Assembly: GCA_030760725.1 (NCBI GenBank)
Contig: JASWHV010000013.1
Span: 40,334,699-40,398,698 of the forward strand
Direction: 5' to 3'
DNA length: 64,000 nt
Source: Neostapfia colusana
Taxonomy: Eukaryota; Streptophyta; Magnoliopsida; Poales; Poaceae
Of this stretch, positions 1 through 11,084 are shown piece after piece (the stretch's first letter is position 1; the number at the start of each line of letters is the position of its first letter). Both the position numbers and the translations under genes were made by a program. Below the pieces are notes generated by a model. It searched no databases, was not told the DNA's origin, and saw nothing but the letters and a program-made list of their open reading frames with translations.

Positions 1-1102
1 TGATGCCCACATCAAAGTCATTGATTAGATCTAACCATCTCCTTTGTCTGAGGTTGAGATCTGGCTGTGTGAAAATGTACTTTAAACTCTTATGATCCGT
101 ATATATCTCTGTCCTCTTCCCCATCAAGTAGTGCCGCCAAATTTTCAACACGTGTACCACTGCGGCTAGTTCTAGGTCATGTGTAGGATAGTTCTTCTCG
201 TGTTTCCGGAGCTGCCGGGACGCATAAGCCACGACATGCCCCTCTTGCATGAGAACACATCCCAACCCGTTTCCAGAGGCATCGCAGTACACCTCAAAGT
301 TCTTCTGCATATCTGGCATAACTAGCACTGGGGCTGTTGTCAATCTTTTCTTTAGCTCCTGAAAACTCGTCTCGCACTGCGGCGTCCATGTGAATGTGAT
401 TCCCTTCTCCAACAGTTTGGTGAGGGGTCTCGAGATCTTGGAGAATCCTTCAATAAACCGTCGATAGTATCCAGCCAATCCCAAGAAGCTTCGAACTTCC
501 CCGACATTCTCAGGGGTCTTCCACTTTTGTACATCCTCGATCTTGGCAGGATCTACGGAGATTCCTCCCTCCGAGATTATATGTCCTAAGAAGGGAACTC
601 TTTTCAGCCAAAACTCACACTTGCTCAACTTGGCATATAGTTGGTGTTCTCTCAGCTTCTGCAACACCAACCTTAGATGTTTCTCATGTTCCTCTTCATC
701 TTTGGAGAAGATGAGAATGTCATCTATGAAAACCACCACAAATTTGCCCAGTTATTCCATGAATACCTTGTTCATGAGATACATAAAGTATGCCGGGGCT
801 TTAGTTAGCCCGAAAGGCATGACGGTGTATTCATACAGTCCGTACCAAGATACGAAAGCTGTCTTTGGAATATCAGTTTGCCTTATCTTAAGTTGGTGGT
901 ATCCCGACCTGAGATCAATTTTTGAGAACACACAAGCTCCCCTCAACTGATCAAACAAGTCTTCAGTGCGGAGCAATGGGTACTTGTTCTTGATGGTTAC
1001 TTCATTCAAGGCACGGTAGTCTACGCATAACCTTTGGGTTCCGTCCTTCTTGGGCACAAATATCACTGGAGCTCCCCATGGTGAGGAACTAGGACGAATA
1101 TA
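1..1102 (-). pseudogene. pol: Z reverse transcriptase-RNase H segment (interrupted)
   Basis: This segment continues the gag-pol frame after a frameshift. The reading starts with SSPWGAPV-type RT residues, then DYRALNEVTIKNKYPLLR, the fingers and palm, and the catalytic FIDD motif near 723-735. RNase H follows, with YCDASGNGLG, THDLELAAVV and YTDHKSLKYIF, and the frame is still open at base 1. A TAA at 752-754 falls in the stretch just before FIDD, where the sister elements have a sense codon. A run of five C (1103-1107, G on the coding strand) is one base longer than the frame needs and separates this segment from the upstream gag-protease ORF. Apart from these two lesions the reading is intact for about 360 codons. 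RT copies the element RNA and RNase H removes the RNA template. Element-type assignment is firm; family name is not claimed. Confidence 0.9.
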
Positions 1103-2873
1103 CCCCCTTCTCTGTCAATTCTCTTAAATGATCCTTGAGTTCTCCCAGCTGCTTGGAGTCCATCCGATAAGGTCTCTTGTATATCGGAGCTGTTCCAGGC
1201 ACTAGCTCAATCGCGAATTCCACTTCACGATCGGGAGGCATACCTGGCAACTCCTCCGGAAAAACGTCTGGGTATTCCCTGATAATCCTGATCTCCTCCA
1301 CTTTCACCTCAACTTGATTTAATTTAATGTCCCTCCTAGGCTCTTGTATTGTTATGAACTTTACTCTTGTGCCACTAGGGTGAGTTAGTTCCACCGTTCT
1401 GGTCGAACAATGGATGATTCCCTTATGTTTGGTCAACCAATCCATGCCCAAAATAATATCTATCCCTTGTGAATCTATCACTATGAGGTTGGCAGTAAAT
1501 ACTACCCCATTAATGTCTAGATTCACCTTGGGACACACTCGTCTTGTCCTTATTTCTCCACCTGGAGAGTTTACTGCTAGCATATGGTTCATTTGTGTTG
1601 TTGCTAGGTCATGCTCCTTAACAAACCCTTGGGCAATGAACGAGTGGGCAGCACCAGAATCAAACAGCAGGGTTGCAATGTGTAAATTGGAAGGAAACTT
1701 ACCAACTACCACGTCGGGTGCCTCTTGCGCCTCCTCCATGGTGACGTGGTTCACCCGTCCTCGCATTACATTCTGCTGTTGCGGCTGCACGGGCTTCTTC
1801 TTTGGGCACTTATGGGCGTAGTGCCCCACTTCACCACAGTTAAAGCATTGCACCCCAACCTTAGATGCCAGGCCTTTGTTGTCTTGGGGTTGGATTGGGG
1901 GTCCTTGCACTGCTGGTCGAGGTTGATATGTAGGGCGAGGCTGCTGTCCAAACTGACGTTGTGGTGGTGCTGGCGCTGCTGGAGGCCTGAAGTTTGGGTT
2001 GTACCCTCTCGGTACTGAGTAGGGTACCGCAGCACGGCTCGTCTGCCCTGCGGGTTGCTGCATCAGACGTGGGCGGGTGTTTCTACCTGAGGCTTGGTGT
2101 GACCATCCCACCTTCCTCTTGTTCTCATTTTCCAAGGCCTTCAGCTTCCTTTCTACAACAAATGCTCTGTCCACCATCTTTTGGAAGCTTTCATACTCGT
2201 TGGAGGACATTGCACACTGCATTTCTGCGGTAAGTCCTTCCACGAAACAATCCTGTTTCTGCTCATCAGTCTCTATGTCCCGTGGGGCATAACGGGATAG
2301 TTGAGTGAATTTAGTGAGGTATTCCCTCACAGTCATGTTTCCTTGCTGCAATCCCAGGAACTCCTTCCTCTTGTTTTTGAGTTCACCCCTTGGTATGTAA
2401 TGGTTGCGGAAGCTACGCTTGAACTCTTCCCAAGTGATGTTCTCAGGTTCATGATGGGCGGCCACGTAAGCGGTCCACCAATAAGCAGCAGGTCCATGCA
2501 ATTGGTAAGAGGCAAACAGCACCCTCTCATACCCTTGGCATTGTATGATCCTCATCTTGCTCTCAATGGTCTTTAGCCAGTCATCTGCCTCCAGGGGTTC
2601 AGCAGCACTTGCAAACTTTGGAGGTTGAGTTCCTAGAAACTCACTCAACCTTGGTTGGCGTGGTGCAGCCTGTGGAGGTGGAGCTTGGTGCAAGTTGGCC
2701 ACCACTTGAGTCAGGTTCTGGATGAGCTGATTTTGATTCTCAAGCATTTGGTGGATGGGATCAACTCCTTCACGGCGACCACCCCTATCTTGGCCTCCAG
2801 AAAGATGAGGGTTGGCAGCCTCATCGTTGTTGTTGGCGGGGTTGGCACCACGACCCTTTCCTCTTCCGGCCAT
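1089..2873 (-). CDS. gag: Z Gag-protease polyprotein with RT N-terminus (594 aa, truncated by frameshift)
   Basis: The ATG at 2873 is the first in a long open frame directly after the leader, and the N-terminus MAGRGKGRG is basic. The capsid-like gag domain lies around residues 85-270, with ADDWLKTIESKM, YQLHGPAAYWW and REYLTKFTQLSRYAP. A Pro/Gln-rich linker follows, then a CCHC zinc knuckle (CFNCGEVGHYAHKC, near residue 345), and an aspartic protease with active-site DSG in LLFDSGAAHSFI (near residue 405) and an ILGMDWL motif. The RT N-terminus (EYPDVFPEELPGMPPDREV, then KRPYRM) begins near residue 525. The frame ends early because of one extra base in a C run at 1103-1107. Gag forms the particle, the knuckle binds RNA, and the protease processes the polyprotein. 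Gag, protease and RT share one frame, as is usual for this clade. Confidence 0.92.
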   Translation of the reverse strand: MAGRGKGRGANPANNNDEAANPHLSGGQDRGGRREGVDPIHQMLENQNQLIQNLTQVVANLHQAPPPQAAPRQPRLSEFLGTQPPKFASAAEPLEADDWLKTIESKMRIIQCQGYERVLFASYQLHGPAAYWWTAYVAAHHEPENITWEEFKRSFRNHYIPRGELKNKRKEFLGLQQGNMTVREYLTKFTQLSRYAPRDIETDEQKQDCFVEGLTAEMQCAMSSNEYESFQKMVDRAFVVERKLKALENENKRKVGWSHQASGRNTRPRLMQQPAGQTSRAAVPYSVPRGYNPNFRPPAAPAPPQRQFGQQPRPTYQPRPAVQGPPIQPQDNKGLASKVGVQCFNCGEVGHYAHKCPKKKPVQPQQQNVMRGRVNHVTMEEAQEAPDVVVGKFPSNLHIATLLFDSGAAHSFIAQGFVKEHDLATTQMNHMLAVNSPGGEIRTRRVCPKVNLDINGVVFTANLIVIDSQGIDIILGMDWLTKHKGIIHCSTRTVELTHPSGTRVKFITIQEPRRDIKLNQVEVKVEEIRIIREYPDVFPEELPGMPPDREVEFAIELVPGTAPIYKRPYRMDSKQLGELKDHLRELTEKGVYSS

Positions 2874-3193
2874 CTATCATGATTAACCAGATGTTAATTT
2901 AAAGCATTACATATTAACTTACCAGTTTTTGCTTGTTTAAACTTTAAGATTTTGAGAACTTATTTCATTTATATTTTCTGAGGATTTCATGTCTTACATG
3001 AACATAAATGCACTCTTAATTCATATGGGTTCACACACCAAAGCAAAACAACCTGAATACGAGGTTGTGGACAAACGCCCATGGCTTCCACAACTCACGT
3101 CACACACCAATCATTAACACACCATTAACTAAGGTAACGACTCGACTACTCAACATCCTGCTAAACTAAGGGAAGGACTCTACACTACTCGTA

Positions 3194-3964
3194 TCACTGA
3201 GCTGGCTCCTCGGGATCTTCCTCATTATTGCGGCTGCCTTCTGACTCCGCTTTGGGTGGGGAGGCTGCTGGTGGAGAAGTGCGACGACGCCTGATCGCCC
3301 GGCGATCTGGGGAGTCAGGAGTCCATGTGTCATTCATGGTGACACACAGTTCATTCCCATACCCTCTTTCTCTCGCCCTCAAGATGGCTCGAAGCAACGC
3401 CTCAGTCTCCTTCAGGGTGTCACGTACATCCTGAAGCTCCTGTTGACACTCCTGCAGTCGAGTGCTGAGCGTAGCAGCATCCTCCAAGCACAAGTCCATG
3501 TGCTCATGGGAAGTCCCCTGCTGCACTGGCGGGTACTTGTACTCCGTTGTACCACTCTCACGCTGGAGGACATACATGTACTCAGTCCTGTCCATGTGGC
3601 GACGGTAGATGTGACTCTGGCAGGTGATGGCCTCCCAGGTGACATCCTTCTCCGCATCGACCTGTGTCGCTCGACAAGCTGGAGAGTGGTGGATCTTAAG
3701 CAGCTAATTTTCATGGATAATCCTCATTTCTGAACTCCATTCTTCCCGCTTCTCACGGATGGTCCTGGTGGAGCTATAGTGTATGATTAGCTTGCCTGTG
3801 TTGCCGGCGGCTTGGAGCATGCGTCGAAGATGGCGCAACAAGCCTCCTACTGCCAATCCGTAGGAGAGATACGTCACCGGACGACTCTCCTCTCTCAGGG
3901 CAAGGGCAACTACGGGAACTCTCCCTCCCATGGACTTGCGGGCGGTGCGGATCATGAGAACCAT
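3194..3964 (-). pseudogene. Z orf0: extra sense-strand frame between PBS and gag, one in-frame stop
   Basis: Two long readings, 3964-3707 and 3703-3194, lie in the same frame and are separated only by a TAG at 3704-3706. Together they make a frame of about 257 codons on the gag strand, upstream of gag. The N-terminal half has a basic/hydrophobic start (MVLMIRTARKSMGGR) and a segment VTYLSYGLAVGGLLRHLRRM. The C-terminal half is rich in Leu, Gln and Glu (LEDAATLSTRLQECQQ, then LQDVRDTLKETEALLRAIL), which looks like a coiled coil, and ends in an Arg-rich then Glu/Pro-rich acidic tail. No catalytic motif is recognised. Rice elements of the RIRE3/RIRE8 type have been described with an ORF upstream of gag; whether this is homologous is inference. 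A chance open frame cannot be excluded without relatives. Confidence 0.55.
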
Positions 3965-4167
3965 CTAAAACATAAAGCAATTTAAACTTAAGTTAGATAC
4001 AATTTTAAACAAAAATCCTATTTTGAATAAAAGTTGGGGGTAAGATGAAGAAAGTGACCCCATCAAATAACACTTTTCAACCCACACCTTGTAAAATAGT
4101 TTTTAAGAAAATAGGGTCCTTAAATACGTCCATTTCTACCTAGATCCACGTTCCTACGGGCAACCTT

Positions 4168-4180
4168 GGCTCTGATACCA
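4168..4180 (-). other. Z primer binding site (initiator-Met tRNA)
   Basis: The minus strand reads TGGTATCAGAGCC, complementary to the 3' end of plant initiator-Met tRNA. It lies 4 bases from the LTR end at 4185. This fixes the element orientation and the LTR boundary. Confidence 0.95.
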
Positions 4181-4184
4181 CTAC

Positions 4185-7100
4185 TGTCACACCCGGTTTT
4201 TCCGAAGATCAACCGAGTGAATATCACATGTATGCCAGGATCATTTTCTCATACATGTGATGACAAATAGTGAAGCATCTTTTATTACAAGCCAGGTGTC
4301 GAATATAAATATGTCTTACAACGCATACGTCTCGATGGACGATAATAAGTTCATAACATGTAAATAAAATAGCAGCAAAATATTATTCTTGTGGGCTCCG
4401 TCACAGGCGTTGCCCGGGGGACTCCATGAACGTAGAAACCTTCTTCGGGTCCAAAGTCTTGATCATTAAACACCACATCATTCTCTTGACCTGAGCAGCA
4501 ATATAAACCAACAAATATGCAAGGTTGAGTACCGATGGTACTCAGCAAGTGTGGGAAAGTTATGTCATGCATGGCTAGAACAAGGAGAGGTTGAACTCAT
4601 GGTTATAGCACTACGCAATTAATACCTATCACCTTAGCTTATTAAGCACCTACATTACTACATAGGTGAAATGATCCCAATCTCCCATCCCATCATCATA
4701 ATCAAATAACCATAACATCATTTCCAATGTAAGGCTCCCCGCTTAACATCCACAACTTCCAAAGCCATCATCCTCTAATCATGAATAAGTCCAAGCCGCT
4801 CTTGACCGTGAGCACGGCTTTCATGACAGTTTTGACTCTGCAGAGTTTGCACCACTGTACCCACATGTAGTGATTTCATCCCCCGTTGCCGGGTGGACTA
4901 AAAGAACCTCCATTATGCCAGTGGCTACGAACCACATTCACACTTCCCAGGTGTGTAGCCAGGAGATCACTACGAAGCCTTTACAAAGGGATTCCCGACG
5001 AGCGTGGGCCCACTGAGGTTTCACCCCTAACAGCATACAAGAGGCTCCAACCCCGCTGCAGTGGCCCCCTCTTGAGCCTTGCGGTTCATATGGTAGTCCA
5101 GCTGACACCTATTCCCCGCACCATCCAACACACCCATACTACGCCGGGGATACACCTAATTAATTGGCCAAGCTGCCCCATCTCAGCATGTGGTTGGCAC
5201 GGTAAAGCCAGGTTACATGCTCCATGAACCGGTCCTTAGGATCCAGGCAAGTACTAAACACAAACCCGAGTCTCGTGCACCGAGCACCAACCAAATCATC
5301 CAACTTGCCTTGATTCCTACCTCTACATAACTCATAATATCTCATTCAAGAGTAAGGTAAACAATTTGATGATCTCATATCCCAATTATCCCATTCTAAG
5401 CATGGCTGATCATAAGCATGTAAATGAATGATATGACAAAATAAATCCCAATCCCAAGCTACAAGGAAAACAAGATAATGCAATTCTAGGGAAACTTCCT
5501 AGCATGGGTTTCATATTTCAATTGACAATGCAAATAATTCTATCTACATATCCTAGCATAGGATCAAAGTGGTCAAGGACACTTGCCTTCTTCCTGCTGC
5601 TCTAGGAATGGAAAGTCTTGTTCTTGGAAGGGAAGAACTTGCTCTGGGGCAGGTTCTATTTATGTCAACACACATAGCAAAAAGAAAACAACAATCCATA
5701 AGACATAGTTCACACTTTCACTTCATACAAACCACACATTCACATCTATGAAAGTCATTCACATTTCTATGTGTTGGGGTTACTCTATGTGTGTTAATTT
5801 TTGGCTTACATGCACTTTTAAACATGTTCATATGTTTTCTAACTTTTGTATTCAGATTTATGTTTGCACACTATATATGAATTTCCAATTTGAACAAATT
5901 CCTTATATTCAATTGATACACATCTTAGCTACCAAGTATGCATGGAAAATATTTTCCTACTCCAAATGGGTTTTCAGATCTTCTACCAAATCCTAAACTG
6001 AAATCTTTGGATTTGGAGACTTCATTTATCATTTTCTAGTTATGCATACCTATTTTCCTATATTTTAAGATTTATTTTCTATACCTAATTATGAACTTTA
6101 TTATGAAAATAGTAAGACACATCATCTAAACAGAATAGGTTCTGATCTAAAATATTAAATAATATATTTTTGAACTTCTCCTCTGATGTGAACTAATTTA
6201 CATTATTTTACCAATTTTCAGAATTATTCTCTAACCTAAAAATGTGTCCCTATAACTAATAAATGTGAATAATCAATTAGACAGATTCATTTCAGCTTAA
6301 AATCTATTTTTAACTCACTCCAAAGTTTTCCAAGTGCTATGAGAGTTTAAATTTGAATTTACAATGTGTTTGTCCCATCTTTTAAATTTTAAATACTAAT
6401 CACATATTCAAATTCCTATATTTAATATCATATAGGGTTAAAAAGGTAAACTCACCCCACTACAGGGTCTATTATGTTATTTCATAAATTTCCAGGGGTC
6501 TAACTACACATAACAGAGGGGTTTTCCTAATTTTTATTAAGTCCAGGGGCTAAAACTGATTTTTAATTGAATTTACATGAATTTCTGAAGTTCTAGGGGC
6601 TAGATCAGAAGTTTCCGGGGCTAGCTCATATTTTCCGAGATCCCCAGGGGGTAGAGCGTAAGAATCCCGGCCTTTATAATGCGGGGCTGACGTGGACTGT
6701 CCAATTTAAAACAGACGGCTGAGATTATAACGTCGAACCGGTACGCGGGGATTTAAATTCTACCGTGCGATTTAAAATAGACGACGCACAAGCGGCCACG
6801 TCGCCCTGACCGTGCGCGGGCGGCGCTGCCCAGCGGCGCGCGGCGGCGGAAGGCGGCGATCTCGCCGGAAAACTTCGGATCTTCGTCAATTCTTCCTAAA
6901 ACTGGGATTTCATGGCATAGATCGGTAGAGGGGAGGTCGGGGATTTCACCTCGGGGTTTTTCTTGAGCTCGGAGGTCCTGGAAGGCGGTCGGTGACGAGG
7001 TCCGAGGTGAATTCACGGCGATGCTCGTCGGCGCTGTGTTTGAAGCGCAAACCACAGAGTTTTCTGCACCTGCGTGATTCCCCGGAGGCGGTGGAACACG

Positions 7101-7616
7101 ATCGGCGCGTTAGATCAGAGAACCCGAGCAAAGATCGAGAGAAAACGGTGATCGGAGCTTCGGTTCTCACCGGGAGGAAAAACAACCGATTGTGGGCGAA
7201 AATCGGGACGATGCCGGTGTTTATATAGCCGGGGAAGGGCGGCGTTCGGTTGTGATCGAGTTTGCGTCGTCCAAAACCAAAATTCTGCTGGGATACGTCA
7301 GTATCCGGGGTGGTTTCGATTCGGAGGAGAGAGGAGTCCCGGTCGGCCGAGCGCGCACGCGAGAGGAGGAAGAAGATGGCGGGCCCCACATGTCAGTGAG
7401 AAGAAAACGGGGCGCGCGGCTGCGGGCTGGCACGGAGTGAGGTGGGCCGGCTGGTGGGTTTCGGCCCACTGGCCGGGAGGGTTTGTTTTTTCTTTTTCTT
7501 TTTCTTTTCTGTTTTGAGTTTAATTTGAATTCCAATTTGAATTTGAATTTCTGCACCACATGCAATACGTCCAAAATTTTTTAAATTCCCCTCTTAACAG
7601 GTTTTGGGGTGTTACA
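4185..7616 (-). repeat. Z 5' LTR (3432 bp)
   Basis: On the minus strand it starts TGTAACACCCC at 7616 and ends GGGTGTGACA at 4185, next to the PBS, giving TG...CA ends. The end distal to the PBS is GC-rich (6700-7450) and contains the probable TATA box; the PBS-proximal part is long and AT-rich. Short open frames in the GC-rich part (for example 6946-7389) have no recognisable domain and are taken as chance. A block at 4905-5030 (CCTCCATTAT, GAGATCAC, GCCTTTACAAAGG, CTGAGGTTTCACC) is also found in the A and A-prime LTRs, so these families are distant relatives. The partner LTR is off the window. Confidence 0.9.
7217..7231 (-). promoter_or_regulatory. Probable TATA box of the Z LTR
   Basis: The minus strand reads GGCTATATAAACACC about 390 bp inside the LTR start. 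It is the clearest TATA element in the LTR and sits in a GC-rich context, as expected for the U3/R border. Transcription start is inferred, not seen. Confidence 0.55.
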
Positions 7617-7996
7617 TGTATGGACTCACTGAGGTTTCACCAGCAGGCTCGAATCACCATTCTCCCACCCACGGGCCCCCTCTTGTGCCATGCAGTTCCG
7701 AGGGCAGTCCCTTTCGACTCCCATTCCCCGCGCCATCCAATGGTCCACAACAAGCTAGCAACACACCTAATTAATCAGCTAAGCCGCATCCATATTTGGC
7801 CTTGTGGTGGCGCTGTTTTCCTGGCATATTCTCGCATGAACCAGTCCTTAGATCCATGACAAGTAAACCACCATTTCATCCAGAAACATCCACGAACCAA
7901 TCTTGCCTAGATCACCCCGATTCCATGCCCATAATCATCATCATTATACATTATGCCAATATGTAACTAGGCCTGCGTCCTACAGTCAACGTGGCA
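7617..7996 (-). repeat. A-prime remnant: mid-LTR fragment joined to a short leader
   Basis: Bases 7617 to about 7965 match the A-family LTR (compare 9032-9380 on this strand and 12930-13230 in reverse). The remaining bases up to 7996 resemble the A leader, with a TAGGACGCAGGCCTAG-like stretch on the minus strand. The simplest reading is an element in which a deletion joined the leader to the middle of the 3' LTR, removing gag-pol. Z is inserted at its left end. Confidence 0.65.
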
Positions 7997-8008
7997 GCTC
8001 TGATACCA
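7997..8008 (-). other. A-prime primer binding site
   Basis: The minus strand reads TGGTATCAGAGC, matching the tRNA-iMet PBS, three bases from the LTR end at 8012 (GGCGTCACA on the minus strand). The A element has the same arrangement at 14251-14269. Confidence 0.9.
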
Positions 8009-10223
8009 ATCTGTGACGCCTGGTCCTATGATAACGGAACCTAGCTGATGCATATGTGTGCCCAGGATGTTCATCACACATACACATGTAATCCACAAAC
8101 TGAACTCAGAATATAACCACGAATAATAGGGTTCAGGTACTTTATTACATCAATCTCTAACTTATTCTTGCAGCGGAAGTTTCTAACTTATTCTAGCAGC
8201 GGAAGTCTTCTACACGATAGCAGAAGCAAACTAAGCACGGCAGCGGCTCCATCTTCAACTCCATCCCCACAGGCAAGTTGACGGTAGATCACACGCCTAG
8301 TACTCCACATGGTCTTCGAAGTACTCCTCTCCTGTTGCTGATGTGTATGTGATAATACAAGGGTGAGTACATGTCGTACTCAGCAAGTGCGGGAAAAGTA
8401 TGACATATAGCTTACAACAAGGTAGGAATAAAAAGGCTCATTGCAGAAAGCAAAGTTTATTTCATAAAACATGATAAAAACAACAACTACCTTTAATTGA
8501 ATTTAATCCCAACATGTATCCAATCAAAACATCAACATACCTCCATCATGATTCTCCTCTTTTCATGTCTCATCCAGACATTTATCTTTCTTAACTCTTT
8601 CTCATGCTCATAATGACCATCTCATGGTCATATCCATCTCATATCCGAAACCAAAGCTCATTGTTTCGACTCAACAGTCCGAAACCGTTCTCATTACCAG
8701 GACTCAATAGTCCCGAAACCAAATTCCAAAGACCAAACCATACCAATAACCAATCTGATGACCATACCAATGACCATCCCAAACCATACCATGACCAAAC
8801 CAAACATCCATCCCAAAAACCATCCCATCTAATCATGTGAGTTGGCCAGGCACTTGTGACCGTAAGCACGGCTATCATGATAGTTTTACACTGTTAAGAG
8901 GTTGCACCACTTTACCCACAAGTTTGTGATTTCGTCACCAGTCGGCGACTGCAGAACCTCCATTATACCAATACACAACCGTCGGTGTATAGTCAAGAGA
9001 TCACAAAATAGCCTTTACAAAGGGGCTACTAGATGTATGGACTCACTAAGGTTTCACCAACAGGCTCGAATCACCATTCTCCCACCTACGGGCCCCCTCT
9101 TGTGCCATGCAGTTCCCAGGGCAGTCCTCCCTCGACTCCCATTCCCCGCGCCTTCCACGGTCCATAACAATCTAGCAACTTACCTAATTAGTCAGCTAAG
9201 CCACACCCATATTTGTCCTTGTGGTGGCACTGTATTCCTGGCATGTGCTGGCATGAGCCGGTCCTTAGATCTACGGCAAGTAAACCACCATCTCGTTCTA
9301 CCACATCCACAAACCAAGCTTGCCTAGATCTCCCCCAATTCATGTTCATTGTCAACATCAAGTTATCATTGTCATTGTTCATATGAGTGCAGTAGCTAGA
9401 CACATTCTATCTCGCTTCCCATACCCCGTAGATTAGCGAAGCAAAAAGCAAAAGCGACCATAGTCGACTCGTTAACTTTCCCGGCGACAAGGGTGGTTAA
9501 CAAAACTAGTAAACTCCTATAAAAGGGTTCCCATCAAATTGACTCAAGCATACACAGTTTTTGCAAACAAAACAGTTTCTAAAACATGGGATCAATATGG
9601 TCAAGGGGCACTTGCCTTGTTCCTGTGGCTTCTGTTGCTCTTTTGTCTCGAAGTCTTGGTGCTGTAGTCCTTCGTAGGTAGCTCCCTGAGCTTGTCCTTC
9701 TACTTACGATCACGCATGTACAAAATTTACAGCAATCAAACTTCATGCACAATCCTTACTCAAGATGCAATGGTGAATATGCATGCTAATCCTATGGTGC
9801 TCTTTTTATTAGATCAGTTTGTACGTGTTCTTGCATGTTTTAATGGCTTTGCATGGGGTTTTACGATGAACAAGGGTGTAAGGATCTAGTGTGGACGTGG
9901 TGATGATCTTGTATCAAGATCTAGATCAAACCGATCAACATGTGATCTGTCCACACGAAAAAGCTTCTGTTCGAAGGGACGAAAAACAGATGCGAAGAAA
10001 ACCGCGATTATGTCGTAAGGTGGTAACAAAAACCTACCTCACCTCTCCTTGGTGTCGGGGCCTTCCTCCTAGCGATGGTAGCAGCGACAGATCATTGGCT
10101 CTCTTCCGGCGGCTAAACTCTGGCAAAGGGGTTCAACTCGGCGAGTTGGGAGCTAGGATCTCCAAGTCGCCGACTCGGGAGGGAAAGAATAGGTACGTGG
10201 TTGCGGCCAGGGGTTTTGGGTTC

Positions 10224-10231
10224 TATTTATA
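10224..10231 (-). promoter_or_regulatory. TATA box of the A-prime LTR
   Basis: The minus strand reads TATAAATA followed by GAACCC, as in both A LTRs (12059-12066 and 20204-20211). It lies about 200 bp downstream (in element orientation) of the ACGTG array. Confidence 0.65.
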
Positions 10232-10434
10232 AGGGGTCAAAAAGAATCCTACTCTGATTGGAGTTCGAATAAGAGTCCTATTTGATTTATTTTTGGATTC
10301 TAACAACTTATCTCTAATCGATTTGGTTGTAGTATTCAACGTGGAAGAATTCGTGTCGGTTTCCTCAGCACCGGGTACTCGTGCACAAGGGAAAAACCAC
10401 TTAAGACTCTCGTCCTTCCGCTGTGAGAAGCTCC

Positions 10435-11050
10435 TGAGGCTCCACGTGTCCAGCGGGCGGCCTGGTCTCCCTTTTCCGCAGAGACAAGCTCCAGTTGTGC
10501 CGCGTGTCAGGCGGGCGGGACCTCCCCTCTCCTAAGAGGCGAGCTCCGCGTGCGCCACATGTCTTGGCGGACGGGACCTCCCCTCTCCCTCAGAGATGAG
10601 CTCCACGTGCGCCATGTGTCAGTGCCGGACATCCCCTCTCCTCAGAGGTGGGCTCCGAGAATGCCATGTGTCCAGTAGCGCCGGACCTCCTTTCTCCTCA
10701 AAGACGAGCTCCGAGGTCGACAAGTGTCCAGCGGGGCGGACCTCTCAGAGGTGAGCTCCGAGATCAGCACGTGTCCAACAGCGTCGGACCTCCCTTCTCC
10801 TCGGAGGTGAGCTCCGAGGACAACACGTGTCCAGCAGTGTCGGTCCTCCCGGAGGCGAGCTCCGAGAGTGACATGTGTCCCGCGGGATCGGACCTCTCGG
10901 AGGCGACCTCCGAGAGTGACACGTGTCCCATGGGCCGGACCTCATCCCTTCCGTAGGGGTGAGTTCCGAAGTCGACACGTGTCCCGCGGGGCTGAGCCTT
11001 GCTTCTCCGCAGAGACTAGCTCCGAAGGCGACACGTGTCCCGTGGGGCTG
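10435..11050 (-). repeat. A-prime tandem array with ACGTG (G-box/ABRE-like) motifs
   Basis: About twelve degenerate modules of roughly 50-57 bp each contain a GAGCTCCGA/TCGGAGGTGAGCTC-like part and an (A/G)CACGTGTCC-like part, near 10443, 10500, 10556, 10612, 10662, 10721, 10768, 10823, 10871, 10920, 10975 and 11031. Three more modules continue after A at 59533, 59589 and 59647. Several copies have decayed by C-to-T or G-to-A change (CATGTGTC). Confidence 0.8.
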
Positions 11051-11079
11051 GACCTCGCTTTTCCGCAACGACAAGCCCC

Positions 11080-11084
11080 GGAGG
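11080..11084 (+). repeat. Target site duplication of A, left copy (GGAGG)
   Basis: GGAGG directly precedes the LTR start TGTGACACCC at 11085. The same GGAGG follows the LTR end GGCGTCACA at 59526-59530. Confidence 0.95.

Larger units (their letters stand above)
1..7616 (-). mobile_element. Ty3/gypsy chromovirus-like LTR retrotransposon 'Z' (3' part off the window)
   Basis: Read on the minus strand, the order is 5' LTR (7616 to 4185), tRNA-iMet PBS (4180-4168), leader, orf0 (3964-3194), a 320-bp spacer with no frame of note (3193-2874), gag-protease-RT start (2873-1089), then RT and RNase H running off the left edge. Integrase, any chromodomain and the 3' LTR lie outside the window. Long LTRs, iMet priming and the Gag/RT sequence type fit the Tekay/Del clade, but that placement is inference because the chromodomain is not visible. 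Only three coding lesions are seen, so this is one of the better preserved elements here. The right flank starts TGTAT (7617-7621), the presumed 5-bp target duplication; its partner is off the window. Confidence 0.9.
8012..11084 (-). repeat. A-prime 5' LTR, left part (interrupted by A)
   Basis: This is the reverse complement of an A-family LTR. It starts (plus strand) TGTGACGCCTGG next to the PBS and runs through the AT-rich 3' portion, a low-complexity CCAAACCATACC-like stretch (8690-8820), the TATA box and the ACGTG-motif array up to the A insertion point. It continues at 59526-59813. Long open frames at 10648-11245 arise from the repeats and are not genes. Confidence 0.88.

Noticed and set aside
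6753..7574. Frames of 80-147 codons in the GC-rich part of the Z LTR
   Set aside because: They overlap on both strands, lie in a GC-rich promoter-like region, and have no recognisable domain.
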